Assembly (NCBI GenBank): GCA_016218915.1
Contig: JACRCQ010000004.1
Coordinates: 1-64,000, forward strand
DNA length: 64,000 bases
Source: Deltaproteobacteria bacterium
GTDB taxonomy: Bacteria > Myxococcota_A > Polyangia > Polyangiales > Polyangiaceae
Reading direction: 5' to 3'
Below, piece after piece: positions 1 through 9,631 of the stretch (position 1 is its first letter; every line of letters starts with the position of its first letter). Made by a program: the position numbers and the translations under genes. Below the pieces are notes generated by a model. It made no database searches. It had not been told where the DNA came from and saw nothing but the letters and a program-made list of their open reading frames with translations.

Positions 1-2289
1 CAGATGCCCGGGCGCGCAGGGCGGATGGTCATTGGGCGAGACCGGGAAGTCGCACGGCTGGCCCACCTCTGGATCCGTGGGCGTGCAGCACTTGGCCTTG
101 GGAACGAACTGGCAGATGCCGCCAGGCCCCGAGCAGGTGTCCGTGGTGCACTCGTTGCCGTCGTAGCACTGGTTGTCCAGGTTGCAGCAGCCGACGATCT
201 GCGTGTTGGAGCAGGTATTGTTGGCTGTGTCGCACAGGTCGGTGGTGCACAGGTCGGTGTCGGTGCAGTCCGAGTCGGTCTGGCAGCAGCCGGCCTTGTA
301 CTTGATGTCGCACAGGCCGCCCGGAGCCGGACACTTGGAGTCCGAGCAGGGATTGCCCTTGGTGCAGTCGAGATCGTTCATGCAGCAGCCGTTGATCGCG
401 ACGTTCGAGCAGGTGCCGCCCAGGCCGGAGCAAAGGTCGGCAGTGCACGGAAGGCCGTCGTCGCAATCCTGGTTCGCCATGCAGCAGCCAGCCTGTTTGG
501 CGTGCTGGCAGGTGCCTGAGACGCAGGTGTCCACAGTGCAGGCGTTGCTGTCGTTGCAGTCCGGATCGAGCTGGCAGCAGTCCGGGATCGGTGAGTGCAT
601 GCACACGCCGCCTGGGACCGGGCACTGGTCGAGGGTGCAAGGCTTGGAGTCGTTGCAGTCCGGGTCCTTGACGCAGCACATCTCACCCACATTGCCGCAG
701 GGGCCATGCGCGGCGACGTCGGCGAGCACCGGCGTCTTGTAGCCTGGGCCCTGGAAGTCGACCTTGACCTGGACGTAGCGCCCCTTGATGCCGACCATGG
801 GCGTGCCGTTCTGGCAAGGCGCGTAGGGAGCGGTTGCGAGCTCGGCCGGCGTGTCCGCAGCTCTTGCGCTGACCTTCAGAGTCGTCTCGGTGGGCACGGC
901 GCCCTGCGGCTCGGTGTTCCAGGTGACGTTGGACCACGGAATCGCGTTGGCGCCGCCGTCGTAGGTGCCTTCCCAGATGCCGACGCGGGTATAGGGAGCG
1001 ATCCGGTCGATCTGCACGCCGGTGAAGTCGCTGTAGAGGTAGGGCGTGTAGTTGTAGGCAGGCGTGGCCGAGATGCTGAACGAACCGAGGTTGGTGCCGG
1101 CAGGGGAGAACTTGACCAGATTGGGGGCTCCGTCCTGCACCGACCAGATGTTGCCGAGAAAGTCGACGGACAGGCCGTGCGGCCCTGCGCCACCGGTTGC
1201 GTACTGACCAAGGAGCACGCCAGCCGGGCTGTACTTGAAGACCTGGCCGTTGCCGTAGCCCGACGCCCAGATGTTGTTCTGAAGGTCGATCGTCATGGCG
1301 GTGACCGCCGCAGGCGCTGCGTAGGAGGTGCAGGTCGGCGGGTTCTTGGTGAAGTCCGCCTTGCGAATCGCGGCTTCCCCGTAGCCTCCAAGCCAGGCCC
1401 AGCCGCCCGCCGGGTCGCCCACCACTCCGTAGGTGTTCGAGGAGCAGGGTGCCGTCTCGACCACCAGCGTGTCGATGTGCACGCGCTTGGTGCCGCCGGA
1501 GCAGCGGTTCGACACGAAGACGTAGTCGCCTCCAGCGGCCATGGAGTAGGGGCATGCTCCTGGAAGAGAGACAGTCGCCTCCAGCGTCACAGGCTCGTTC
1601 GGATTGTACCTGTACAGCGTCTGGCCGTTGTACGTACCGACCCACACCTTGCCCTTCTTGTCCACGGCGACCGCGCGCGGGATGTGATTGACCCCACCGA
1701 CCTTGAGCGTGGTCAGGATGCACTCGTCGTTGGGGCCCAGGTATTCCGCAGGATCGGCGGGGTTGACGATGCCGTCGTTGTTCGCATCGCGCGACGTGTC
1801 GATCACGCCGTTGTTGTTGCGGTCGATGCAGTGCCCGATGTCACCGGAGAACTTCGACAGGCTGCCTTGCGTACCGAACGCCGCATTGGGGATCCACACG
1901 TCGCCATTGGTGTCGACAGCGACGCGCCTGGGGCAGTTGCCAGCGTTGGAGCCGTTGCACATCTCCATGGAAGGGCGGGCGCCGGTGGGCTGGCCGTTGA
2001 TGAACTGCAGCGCGGTGTCGAAGCGCGCGGTCTGCTTGCCGGTATTGGAGTCGATGCGGACGATCCAACCGGGGATGTAGTTGTCGACCCAGACGTTGTG
2101 GGTCTGGGAGACCGCGGTCGGGCCGAGCTGCAGCTGGTTGGAAGGGTTGTGCGCGACGTGGTTGAGGGTGCCGGTGTCGAAGTCGGCATCGACGGTGAAG
2201 ACGTGGGTTTGTGCTGCCGCGGGGGTCGAGACCAGCGAGGCGCCGGCGCAAGCAAGGGCGAACAGACGGGAAGGGAGTTGAGCTCTCAT
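1..2289 (-). CDS. Secreted NHL/Vgb-like beta-propeller protein with Cys-rich C-terminal repeats (partial)
   Basis: The frame is open from an ATG at 2289 to the window edge, so the C-terminus is missing; about 763 codons are visible. AGGAG lies 8 nt upstream of the start. A signal peptide ends near 'STPAAAQT'. The first ~500 residues carry repeated 'AVDxxGxVW' units (VDTNGDVWIPN, VDKKGKVWVG, VDFLGNIWSV), typical of NHL or virginiamycin-B-lyase-like propellers. From about residue 525 it changes to repeated units of the form CCxxDxDCxDxxxCTxDxC, a disulfide-rich pattern common in secreted myxobacterial proteins. It is probably exported and bound to the surface or matrix. Ligand and activity are unknown; lyase activity cannot be claimed. 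Confidence 0.8.
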   Translation of the reverse strand, partial: MRAQLPSRLFALACAGASLVSTPAAAQTHVFTVDADFDTGTLNHVAHNPSNQLQLGPTAVSQTHNVWVDNYIPGWIVRIDSNTGKQTARFDTALQFINGQPTGARPSMEMCNGSNAGNCPRRVAVDTNGDVWIPNAAFGTQGSLSKFSGDIGHCIDRNNNGVIDTSRDANNDGIVNPADPAEYLGPNDECILTTLKVGGVNHIPRAVAVDKKGKVWVGTYNGQTLYRYNPNEPVTLEATVSLPGACPYSMAAGGDYVFVSNRCSGGTKRVHIDTLVVETAPCSSNTYGVVGDPAGGWAWLGGYGEAAIRKADFTKNPPTCTSYAAPAAVTAMTIDLQNNIWASGYGNGQVFKYSPAGVLLGQYATGGAGPHGLSVDFLGNIWSVQDGAPNLVKFSPAGTNLGSFSISATPAYNYTPYLYSDFTGVQIDRIAPYTRVGIWEGTYDGGANAIPWSNVTWNTEPQGAVPTETTLKVSARAADTPAELATAPYAPCQNGTPMVGIKGRYVQVKVDFQGPGYKTPVLADVAAHGPCGNVGEMCCVKDPDCNDSKPCTLDQCPVPGGVCMHSPIPDCCQLDPDCNDSNACTVDTCVSGTCQHAKQAGCCMANQDCDDGLPCTADLCSGLGGTCSNVAINGCCMNDLDCTKGNPCSDSKCPAPGGLCDIKYKAGCCQTDSDCTDTDLCTTDLCDTANNTCSNTQIVGCCNLDNQCYDGNECTTDTCSGPGGICQFVPKAKCCTPTDPEVGQPCDFPVSPNDHPPCAPGHL

Positions 2290-2534
2290 GAAGGATCTCC
2301 TCGGCGCAAGGGCCCACGATCCGCTCGAACGACACGCGGGCGGGCATCGAGCCTCTGCCACCAGATTTTCAGCAGAATACGATATCACGGACGGGCTTCG
2401 CCGGGCAGCCCAGGACATCGACTCCCCAACCCCAGGCGTATCCATGAGAAAGCGTGACCACGTCGATTCGGGGTTGTGGCCGCGCGCGCGATGCAGGAAG
2501 GTTCCAACCCTTTGCCGGGGGCGGTTTGCAGCTC

Positions 2535-3545
2535 ATGACAACGGATTCGAGCTTGATTTCGATCACGGGTCCTGATGGCAACCCGCGAATGGGTCTGCAC
2601 GTCGGAGCCCTTGCGCCCGTGGACCTTCGGGGCCTTTCGCACCCGAAGCACTCGAGCGCAGTCTGGCGCGCCACCCACCACAAGCGCTGGGTCTTCGTAG
2701 CGATCACAGGCGAGCACCGCGTCGTGGTCGTCGCGATCGTGCAGCTTGGCTACGTGGCCACTGCGTTCGCCTATGCGCTCGATCGACGCACCCGATCGAT
2801 GCTCTTCGATCGATCGTACATGATGCCTTCCTTTGCGTGCCGGGTGTCCGACGGATGCGAGGAAGGGTGCGAGGCTCGTTTCCGGTCGCCGCGCGCGGCG
2901 TTTTCGCTGACTCGGGCCCAGGGCGGCAGCGTGTACACGCTCGAGGTCGAGGCCCAGGAGCTCGAGCTGCGCGCCAGCTTCGATGCTTCTGCCTCTCCCT
3001 CGCCCATCTGCGTCATCGCGCCGGTTGCCGAAGGCTCCATCCACATCACCGAGAAGCGCGTGCTGATGCCTGTGCGTGGCCAGATGCTGGTGGGCAAGCG
3101 GTTCGCGCGGCTCGACGACGATGTGGCCGGGTTCGACTACACGCAGGGCTTGCTTGCGCGGCGCACCGCCTGGCGCTGGGCGTTCTCGATGGGCAGGACG
3201 AGCGACGGGCGTCCGATCGGCATCAATCTGGTCGAGGGATTCAACGGAGGGCTCGAAAGCGTGGTCTGGCTCGATGGCCAGGTCGTGCCGGTGCCCAACC
3301 CGCGCTTCACCTTCGAGCCGGATCGTCCCATCGCGCCCTGGCGGATCAGTACGCCGGATCGCGCGCTCGACCTTCGGTTCCTTCCCGATGCGATGCACGC
3401 CGAGCAGCGCAACCTTGGGCTGATTCGATCCCATTTCGTCCAACCAGCGGGCACGTTCTCGGGGACCATCGAGCTGCCCGGCCAGAAGTCTGCGACACTC
3501 GACGGCTCGCCCGGCATGGTCGAGCACCAGGACGTACTGTGGTAG
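2535..3545 (+). CDS. DUF2804 family protein
   Basis: This is a protein of 336 residues recognised as DUF2804 by its C-terminal half: 'WRWAFSMG', 'GINLVEGFNGG', 'PWRISTPD', a 'RSHFVQPAGTFSG' strand and an ending in 'GMVEHQDVLW'. Biochemical function is unknown for this family. I chose the ATG at 2535, which precedes the family-like start TTDSSLIS; an in-frame ATG at 2454 would add 27 residues that look non-native. No signal peptide or membrane segment is seen, so it is probably cytoplasmic. Its stop codon lies within the start of the following PAS gene, so the two are probably translationally coupled. Confidence 0.75.
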   Translation: MTTDSSLISITGPDGNPRMGLHVGALAPVDLRGLSHPKHSSAVWRATHHKRWVFVAITGEHRVVVVAIVQLGYVATAFAYALDRRTRSMLFDRSYMMPSFACRVSDGCEEGCEARFRSPRAAFSLTRAQGGSVYTLEVEAQELELRASFDASASPSPICVIAPVAEGSIHITEKRVLMPVRGQMLVGKRFARLDDDVAGFDYTQGLLARRTAWRWAFSMGRTSDGRPIGINLVEGFNGGLESVVWLDGQVVPVPNPRFTFEPDRPIAPWRISTPDRALDLRFLPDAMHAEQRNLGLIRSHFVQPAGTFSGTIELPGQKSATLDGSPGMVEHQDVLW

Positions 3546-4723
3546 CGAGCGTTCCTTCCCCCTCGAACCTTCCGGTGCCGGCGCTGTCGGTGCTCGACGG
3601 CTTGCGATCCTTCATCTCCGTCTTGTCGCCGGACGGCGCGATCCAGTTCGTCAACGCCGAGGTCCTGCGCAGAAGCGCCGATCGAACCGAGAACGTCGTG
3701 GGCAAACCGTTCGCGACCGCGCGTTGGTGGACCCACATCCCGGGCGTCTCTACGCAGATAGGTCTCGCATTGCAGCAAGCACGCGCGGGCAAGACCTCGC
3801 GTTTCGATGTCGAAGCGCAGTTCACACCGGACCAGCGCGTGATGATCGACTTCGAGATGCGAGCCGAACGCGACCCCTCGGGTGCGGTAGTCGCCATCGT
3901 CGTCGAAGGCCGCGACATCACCGAGCAGCGTGCGATGGAGCGCAAGCTGCGCGAGACGCAGTTCCACTGGCGGACCATCGCAGACTTCACGGTCGACTGG
4001 GAGTTCTGGCTTCATCCCAATGGCTACTTCCTGTACGTGAGCCCGTCGTGCCAGCGCGTGTGCGGCTACACGCCCGACGACTTCATGCAGGGGCGGATCA
4101 CCCTCGCGGGCATCGCGCACCCACAGGACAAGAAGAAGGTCCTGGACATCCTGACCCAGGCTTTCTCCGGCTCCACGGATCACCACCACTCATGGCGCGT
4201 GGTGCGTCGCGACGGCAACGTCCGGTGGGTGTCGATGTCCTGGCAATCGGTCCACAACGAGGACGGCAACTACATGGGCGTGCGCGGCAGCCTGCGCGAC
4301 GTGACCGAGCTGATGAAGGCGCAGGAGGAGCTGCAACGCTCGGTCGAGGCCTATCGCACGCTGGCGAGGCACTTCCCCAAGGGGATGGTGGCGCTGCTCG
4401 ATCGCGACCTGCGTCTGGTGGTCTGCGATGGCCCGGCATTCGAGGCGTTGACGATCGATCGCGCGACGCTGATCGGCAAGCGGCTCAACGACGTGCTCGA
4501 TCGGGAGATGCTCGCGCGCCTCGAGCCGTTGATCGCGACGGTGACAGCAGGCTCTGAGGTTGCCGATATCGTCCAGTTCGGCAGCTCCGCCTGGCTCGTG
4601 CACCTCACACCGATCCGCGACGAGCAGGACAGGATCGCCCACATCATCGCGTCTGCGGTGGAGAGCCAGGACATGTGGGCAGCTTCTGCCGAGAATCCGA
4701 CAGAGCCTGGCGACACGGGTTGA
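3539..4723 (+). CDS. Stand-alone multi-PAS sensory protein
   Basis: About 394 residues with three PAS-like segments: roughly 15-120 (ends 'VVEGRDITEQRAMERKL'), 130-255 (contains 'FLYVSPSCQRVCGYTPDDF' and ends 'GSLRDVTELMKAQEEL') and 260-380. The second has the classical PAS/PAC layout, including 'WRVVRRDGNVRWVSMSW'. No kinase, GGDEF, EAL or HTH domain follows, so it may be a stand-alone sensor or partner protein. The GTG at 3539 overlaps the upstream stop by 7 nt; the frame is open further upstream, so the start is inferred. Ligand is unknown. Cytoplasmic. Confidence 0.75.
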   Translation: MVASVPSPSNLPVPALSVLDGLRSFISVLSPDGAIQFVNAEVLRRSADRTENVVGKPFATARWWTHIPGVSTQIGLALQQARAGKTSRFDVEAQFTPDQRVMIDFEMRAERDPSGAVVAIVVEGRDITEQRAMERKLRETQFHWRTIADFTVDWEFWLHPNGYFLYVSPSCQRVCGYTPDDFMQGRITLAGIAHPQDKKKVLDILTQAFSGSTDHHHSWRVVRRDGNVRWVSMSWQSVHNEDGNYMGVRGSLRDVTELMKAQEELQRSVEAYRTLARHFPKGMVALLDRDLRLVVCDGPAFEALTIDRATLIGKRLNDVLDREMLARLEPLIATVTAGSEVADIVQFGSSAWLVHLTPIRDEQDRIAHIIASAVESQDMWAASAENPTEPGDTG

Positions 4724-4735
4724 GGGGGCGGGCGG

Positions 4736-5572
4736 TCAGCGGTGACCGACGCGCTCGGCGAGCCAGATCATGCCGTAGACGGCCATGAATGGAACCATCA
4801 GCAGAAGGATCACGCGTCGGGTCGGCAGCTGATCCTTCTTGGCATCTTCGGCTGAAGGCGGGCGCAGTCCGTGCCAGACGCCCCAGCTGACGAATGCGAG
4901 CGCGATGAAGAACATCCACATCCAGTGGTTGTTCGCTTTGTACATCACGCTCCAGGTGTCCCAGGCCACCCACCAGATCACGCCATAGAGCGCGAAGAAG
5001 GGGAGCGCGGGCACAATCGCTTCAGCGAGGCCCTTGGGCTTCTCGCCCTTCTTCGGACGCAGCTGCGCGCCGAGAAAGTGGAACGCGCTGACGGTCACCA
5101 GGAAGAAGGCGATCACGAACAGCCAGGCCGAGCCGCTGTAGAAGTCGCGCCCATCGGTCTTGTACAGCGCCCAGCCCTTCCAGAAGCATCCGAGTCCAGC
5201 CGTTGCCAGCAGCAGCGCGATGTTCGTGGGCGTCATCAGCCCAGGCTCCGGCGGCTTCGCCTCCGGCTTGGCCGTCCCCTTCGACGGCTCCTTCTTCGCA
5301 ACCTTGGCGGCAGGCTTCTCCTTCTTGGGCTCCTCGGCCTCAGCCTCCTGCTCAGGCTCGTCCCCCGGCTCCGCTGCAGACTCCTCGGAATCCTCGTCGT
5401 CGTCTGGAGCCTTGGCCTTGCTCGCGCTCTTGGCCTTGCTCTCCGCCTTCGCAGCCACGGCCGCTTTCGCCGCACGCGCCGCGTCCGTCACAGGCCCACG
5501 CCCCTCGCGCTTGGTGTCGTCTTCCTCTTCTTCGTCGTCGTCACGACGATCGTTGGAACGCGTGTCAGCCAT
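4736..5572 (-). CDS. Membrane protein with long charged N-terminal tail
   Basis: About 278 residues. The first ~110 are low-complexity and strongly charged: acidic runs (DDDEEEEDD) and Ala/Lys-rich stretches that look disordered. Five hydrophobic segments follow (around 'IALLLATAGLGCFWKGW', 'AWLFVIAFFLVTVSAFHFLG', 'IVPALPFFALYGVIWWVAW', 'WMWMFFIALAFVSWGVW' and 'ILLLMVPFMAVYGMIWLAE'). I prefer the ATG at 5572 (GGGAG about 8 nt upstream) to the GTG at 5578. It is the last gene of a minus-strand run after the TPR and kinase genes, with a 27-bp gap. The family is not recognised. Confidence 0.65.
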   Translation of the reverse strand: MADTRSNDRRDDDEEEEDDTKREGRGPVTDAARAAKAAVAAKAESKAKSASKAKAPDDDEDSEESAAEPGDEPEQEAEAEEPKKEKPAAKVAKKEPSKGTAKPEAKPPEPGLMTPTNIALLLATAGLGCFWKGWALYKTDGRDFYSGSAWLFVIAFFLVTVSAFHFLGAQLRPKKGEKPKGLAEAIVPALPFFALYGVIWWVAWDTWSVMYKANNHWMWMFFIALAFVSWGVWHGLRPPSAEDAKKDQLPTRRVILLLMVPFMAVYGMIWLAERVGHR

Positions 5573-5599
5573 CCGCACTTCTCCCGGGCCTGCGCCTGG

Positions 5600-7135
5600 T
5601 CATCGATAAGGGTTGTTCTCCAAGTCGTCGGACTTGCCCGATGGGTTGCTCCCTTTGGGAACGGTCCGTCCGGGTTGGTTTACCCCAGTTTGGCGTCCAC
5701 CGGAACCGGATGCTGCGGGTGGCTTGGACGAAGCGATTTCCGCGGGGTCTGACGAACGGCCCGCGTCCGGATCGCTCGAAGATGCGCTCGGTGCCTGCGC
5801 AGCGCTTGCGGGAGCCGGCGTCCGCGGCTCTGCGACCGGTGTGGCCGAAGCCCCATGCTGCAGGTTTCCCGTCGTGCGATCCCCCTGGCGCAGCAGCAGC
5901 ACCACGATCATTGGAATGGCGAGCACGAGCATTCCTGCCATCGCGCCCATCACCACTCCGCTGCGCCGTCCGCTCGCAGCACCCGCTGGAGGCGTGAACG
6001 CACTGCCGGCTCCCACGCTCGACGAGGAGCTCTCCTGCAAGGAGCGGATGCTGGACGTGCTCGAGATGCCCGAGGGGGAAGACGCGGAGTTCGGCACGGT
6101 GAGCAGGTCCGGGTCTGCGGCGCGCCGGCTCTCGCTTTGCGTGTTCCATGCCTTGACCGCCGCCTTCTGCGCGGCGATGTCCGCTCCTGCGATCGTCTCC
6201 ACGAACGCTGCGACCTCGCGCGGTGAGGCGATCCCGCACGACTTCGACGCCGCAGATTCGAGCGCGTCCTGGAACTGCGAGCAGCTCTCGAACCGCTGCT
6301 CGATCTCCCGCTGCAAGGCGCGCTCGCACACCGCGGACAGCTCGGGCTCGACCGTCGGATCGGTCTCGACCATGGTCGGGATCGGCTCGAACAGCAGACG
6401 GTTGAGCATCTCGGCGTCGTTCGAATCGGTCTTGCTCCGGAACAGGCGCTTGCCTGCGAGCGTCTCCCAGAGCATCACCCCCACCGCGAACACGTCGGTG
6501 CGACGATCGATCGCATCGCCGCGCACCTGCTCAGGTGCCATGTAGCCGAGCTTGCCCTTGAGCTGCCCTTCGCGCGTGGTGCTCAGCCTCGAGGCCGCGC
6601 TCGCCACGCCGAAGTCCGTGATCCTCGCTGTTCCGTCGATCCCGACCATCACGTTCTGCGGGGACACGTCGCGATGCACCAGGTTCAGCATCACTCCGTC
6701 GTCGTCGCGAAGCTCGTGCGCAGCGTCGAGGCCGGCGAGCGTGTCGAGCACGATCCTGACCACGACCCTCGCAGGGATCCTCTGGCCGGCTTGCGCGCTG
6801 GTGGCGATCAGCCGAGCCAGGGTTTCCCCCTCGATGTACTCCATCACGAGGTAGTAGCCGGCATCGCTGGTGCCAACCTCGAGGATGGGCACCACATTGG
6901 GATGGTGGATCCTGGCGGCGAGCCTCGCTTCGTCGAGGAACATCTGCACGAACTCCTGCTCGTGCGCGAGGTGGGGGTGCAGGCGCTTGATCGCGAAGAA
7001 ACGCTGGAACCCGCCTGCGCCGCTCAGCCTGGCAAGCAGCACGGTGGCCATGCCGCCTGCCGCAAGCTCAGCGACCAGCTCGTAACGGTCCAGCCGTGCC
7101 GTCGAACCATCCGCTGACCTGATTGCGCGCGCCAC
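5600..7135 (-). CDS. Hanks-type serine/threonine protein kinase, membrane anchored
   Basis: The N-terminal catalytic domain (about residues 10-290) has the expected motifs: Gly-rich loop AAGGMATVLLA, AIKRL lysine, 'HRDVSPQNVMV' catalytic loop, DFGVAS and 'GYMAPEQ'. A Ser-rich linker, one transmembrane segment ('VVMGAMAGMLVLAIPMIVVLL') and a Pro/Ala/Ser-rich tail follow; no sensor domain is recognisable outside. Start is uncertain: GTG 7135, TTG 7138 and TTG 7144 are all in frame and close to a GGAG. It lies 19 bp after a TPR protein gene, a common kinase-partner arrangement in myxobacteria. Substrates cannot be read from sequence. Confidence 0.88.
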   Translation of the reverse strand: MARAIRSADGSTARLDRYELVAELAAGGMATVLLARLSGAGGFQRFFAIKRLHPHLAHEQEFVQMFLDEARLAARIHHPNVVPILEVGTSDAGYYLVMEYIEGETLARLIATSAQAGQRIPARVVVRIVLDTLAGLDAAHELRDDDGVMLNLVHRDVSPQNVMVGIDGTARITDFGVASAASRLSTTREGQLKGKLGYMAPEQVRGDAIDRRTDVFAVGVMLWETLAGKRLFRSKTDSNDAEMLNRLLFEPIPTMVETDPTVEPELSAVCERALQREIEQRFESCSQFQDALESAASKSCGIASPREVAAFVETIAGADIAAQKAAVKAWNTQSESRRAADPDLLTVPNSASSPSGISSTSSIRSLQESSSSSVGAGSAFTPPAGAASGRRSGVVMGAMAGMLVLAIPMIVVLLLRQGDRTTGNLQHGASATPVAEPRTPAPASAAQAPSASSSDPDAGRSSDPAEIASSKPPAASGSGGRQTGVNQPGRTVPKGSNPSGKSDDLENNPYR

Positions 7136-7154
7136 CAACTGCAAAGCTCCATGC

Positions 7155-8192
7155 TCAGAATCGCCCCGTGGCGCCTACCGTCCAACCCTCGCTCAAGCCT
7201 ACCACCGGCACGACCCGCGCGCCCCGGCCTGACACCGCTTTGTGCGTGCCACCCCAGTCCGTGAAGATCGCGATCAGCCCGGTCGTCACGCCTGCCGCTG
7301 CCGTCCCCACCCACAGGTAGTTGGTGCGACGCTCCTTGGCGATGCCGTCCTGGTATTCGGGGCAGTCCGGACCGAGACCCACGCATGCACGACGCACCGT
7401 GTCGGGGCCAGGGTTGTTGCGCGTGTCGAGTCCGCTCCAGACAGCAACACCGCCCAGCACTGCCGTGGCGCCTGCACCGATGGCGAACACGACAGGAGGC
7501 AAGCCACCCGAGGAGGTTGCGCGCGCGGGCGGAGCGTCGGACGGCGGCGTCACCGGTGTCGGAGCGGCTGTGTTCGGTACTGCTGGCGTGTGAGCCTGGA
7601 TCCGGATGTCCGGCGCTGCGTCGACCGGAGCCTTGAAGCTCAGCTCCACGCTCGTTCCTTCGGTCGCTTCCAGCGCCCGCGCCTGCGTCCGCTCGTTGCT
7701 CCACCCAGCCACCAGCCTGTGCGGACCTGCAGCCGCATAGAGCACCTGGGTCGCCACGGGCTGATCGGTCATCAGCTTGTCATCGAAGCTCAGATTGCAC
7801 GACGGCTCACAGCGGATCGTGACCTTCTGGAGCTTGGGAGCAACCTCGACCAGAACGTTTTCCGTGAGCCGCGCCGTGTCCGCATCGTCCGGATAGAGCG
7901 ACTGCGCCTTCACACAGAGCGTTGCCGATCGGGCGAGCTGCCCGGCTTCCTTGCGCGCTTTGATCGCCATGCGCAACGCCTCGGGCCGAGGCGCGTCTCG
8001 AAAAGCGTTCTCGAAGTGGATCGCAGCCTCCTCGAAGTGTCCAAGCCGGTAGGCTCGTCGGCCTGCATCGAACTCCTCGGCCGCAGCCTTGAGCGTGCCG
8101 GGATCGACCCCAGGTGCGGCGGAAGCGGGCAGAGCAGAGGCCACGCACGACGCGAGCAGGCAAAGCGAAGCGATGGCGTGTCGAAGATGCAT
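7155..8192 (-). CDS. Exported TPR protein adjacent to Ser/Thr kinase
   Basis: 345 residues with a signal peptide (cleavage near 'LPASAAPG'), then TPR-like helices ('EFDAGRRAYRLGHFEEAAIHF...ENAFRDAPRPEALRMAI') to about residue 110. Next comes a small beta segment with PEGA-like 'CEPSCNLSFDDKL', a Pro/Ala linker and a C-terminal segment with two hydrophobic stretches ('VVFAIGAGATAVLGGVAVW' and 'YLWVGTAAAGVTTGLIAIF'). This layout recurs in myxobacterial proteins encoded next to Hanks kinases. It precedes the kinase by 19 bp and is probably co-transcribed. Envelope-associated; the specific role is unknown. Confidence 0.7.
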   Translation of the reverse strand: MHLRHAIASLCLLASCVASALPASAAPGVDPGTLKAAAEEFDAGRRAYRLGHFEEAAIHFENAFRDAPRPEALRMAIKARKEAGQLARSATLCVKAQSLYPDDADTARLTENVLVEVAPKLQKVTIRCEPSCNLSFDDKLMTDQPVATQVLYAAAGPHRLVAGWSNERTQARALEATEGTSVELSFKAPVDAAPDIRIQAHTPAVPNTAAPTPVTPPSDAPPARATSSGGLPPVVFAIGAGATAVLGGVAVWSGLDTRNNPGPDTVRRACVGLGPDCPEYQDGIAKERRTNYLWVGTAAAGVTTGLIAIFTDWGGTHKAVSGRGARVVPVVGLSEGWTVGATGRF

Positions 8193-8380
8193 GGCCGGAC
8201 CCGGGTGGACGCTGCAGCTGGTCTACGAGACGACCGAGGGTATCATCCCCTCTGCTGTGGGCAAACGTTGGTCCCTGGCGAGCAGCGCCCTGGTTTGGAT
8301 GTCGCGTCATGTCGGACAGTCGCGAGCTTCCGGGCACGAACCGGCTTGGTGCCGCGGGGTCCAGGATATATGAGGAAGGC

Positions 8381-9622
8381 ATGAGGCACTCGACCCGTGG
8401 CCTGGCCGCTGCCGTCGTCGTGATGACGGCGCTGTCGTGCAAGGTCTATGACGAGTCGATGCTCTTGCCGGACGCAGCCAGCTCCGCTTGTCCGGCTCCG
8501 CAGGGGCTGTCGCAGACCTTGGGCGTGGGGTGGTGGTCCGGGTGCGACGTGTCCGGGGCCTGCTTTTCCGCACGCGCGCCGTCTGCGGCCGATCGCCCTG
8601 CGAAAAGCGATCCGGGCGCAGACCTGCCCTTCATGTTCTTCGGCTTCCGATCCATGCGGCTCGGCTCGCGCAATGCCGCAGGGGAGCTGGACAAGAACGC
8701 ATGGCAGGAGATCGGTTTCGACCTCGACGGCGTGTGCACGTCCTCCCCCACCTGTCCCACCCAGGGCGAGCCCGCGGTGTCATGCAAGGTGGTGGGCAAC
8801 CAGATACCGATCGATGGCAACGCCTGTCGGGACAACACGTTCGGACGCCTCGAGTACATGGTCGAGACCACGCCCGAGTTTGGCCAGCGATTCAAGCTCG
8901 GAGAGCCGGACTTCAACTGCTCGATCTGCCAGGGCGCGTACAACTTCGTCTTTCGCGTGGCCGGGTACAACGGCCAGGCCAACGACTCCTCGGTGCGCGT
9001 GGACATCTACCCTTCGCCCGGCCTCACCGCCCTCAAGCCCGCCGTCGACTGCAGCTCAGGCACCTGGGACCCTGCGTCGTGCTGGACCTCGGACGACGTC
9101 TGGACCGTGCAGCAGGCGTACGTTCCGTCCGGGCAGGCTGGTCCGGACATCGGAGACTCGACCCTGTATGATCCCGCTGCGTTCGTTCGCGACTACGTGC
9201 TTGTGGTTCAACTGCGCGAGAACACGGTGTTCTGGTTTCCCTCCACCAAGGCGAGCGCAAGCGCATACCCCATGGTCCTTCAGGAAGGGATCGTGACCGG
9301 GCGCATGGTCGCGACCGGGACCGGCTGGACCATCACCGACGGGATGGTGTCGGGCCGGATGATCTGGACCGACGCGCTCGACGGCTTTCGCAGGCTCGGG
9401 TTGTGCGAGGGCGATCCCCTGTTCGAGGGCGCGCGCCTGTTCGCCAAGACCTCGCCGGATCTCCTGTCTACCGGGGCTGTGCTTCCTGACACGGACTGCG
9501 ACTCCATCAGCGTCGGCATCTCGTTCGTCGCCGATCAGGCCCAGGTGGGCCCTTTGCAGGACGTACCCGAGCTCGTTCCCTGCGCGGACGCCGGAAGCGC
9601 GGAGGCAGGCGACGGTGGATAG
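8381..9622 (+). CDS. Cysteine-containing lipoprotein, function unknown
   Basis: 413 residues. The start is ATG 8381 with AGGAAGG directly upstream. A lipoprotein signal ends with lipobox ALSC (residues ~17-20), so it is probably tethered to a membrane. The mature part has several cysteines, suggesting disulfides, and no recognisable domain. The C-terminus is acidic and Ala/Gly-rich ('ADAGSAEAGDGG'). It is transcribed divergently from the TPR-kinase genes and is followed after 9 bp by a glycosyltransferase, so it may share that transcript. Confidence 0.65.
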   Translation: MRHSTRGLAAAVVVMTALSCKVYDESMLLPDAASSACPAPQGLSQTLGVGWWSGCDVSGACFSARAPSAADRPAKSDPGADLPFMFFGFRSMRLGSRNAAGELDKNAWQEIGFDLDGVCTSSPTCPTQGEPAVSCKVVGNQIPIDGNACRDNTFGRLEYMVETTPEFGQRFKLGEPDFNCSICQGAYNFVFRVAGYNGQANDSSVRVDIYPSPGLTALKPAVDCSSGTWDPASCWTSDDVWTVQQAYVPSGQAGPDIGDSTLYDPAAFVRDYVLVVQLRENTVFWFPSTKASASAYPMVLQEGIVTGRMVATGTGWTITDGMVSGRMIWTDALDGFRRLGLCEGDPLFEGARLFAKTSPDLLSTGAVLPDTDCDSISVGISFVADQAQVGPLQDVPELVPCADAGSAEAGDGG

Positions 9623-9631
9623 GCGCTGCCG

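Noticed and set aside
4..2457. Long plus-strand open frames opposite the first gene
   Set aside because: They are shadows of the minus-strand propeller gene; their translations are Val/Arg/Ala-rich without motifs, while the minus frame has a signal peptide, ribosome site and repeats.
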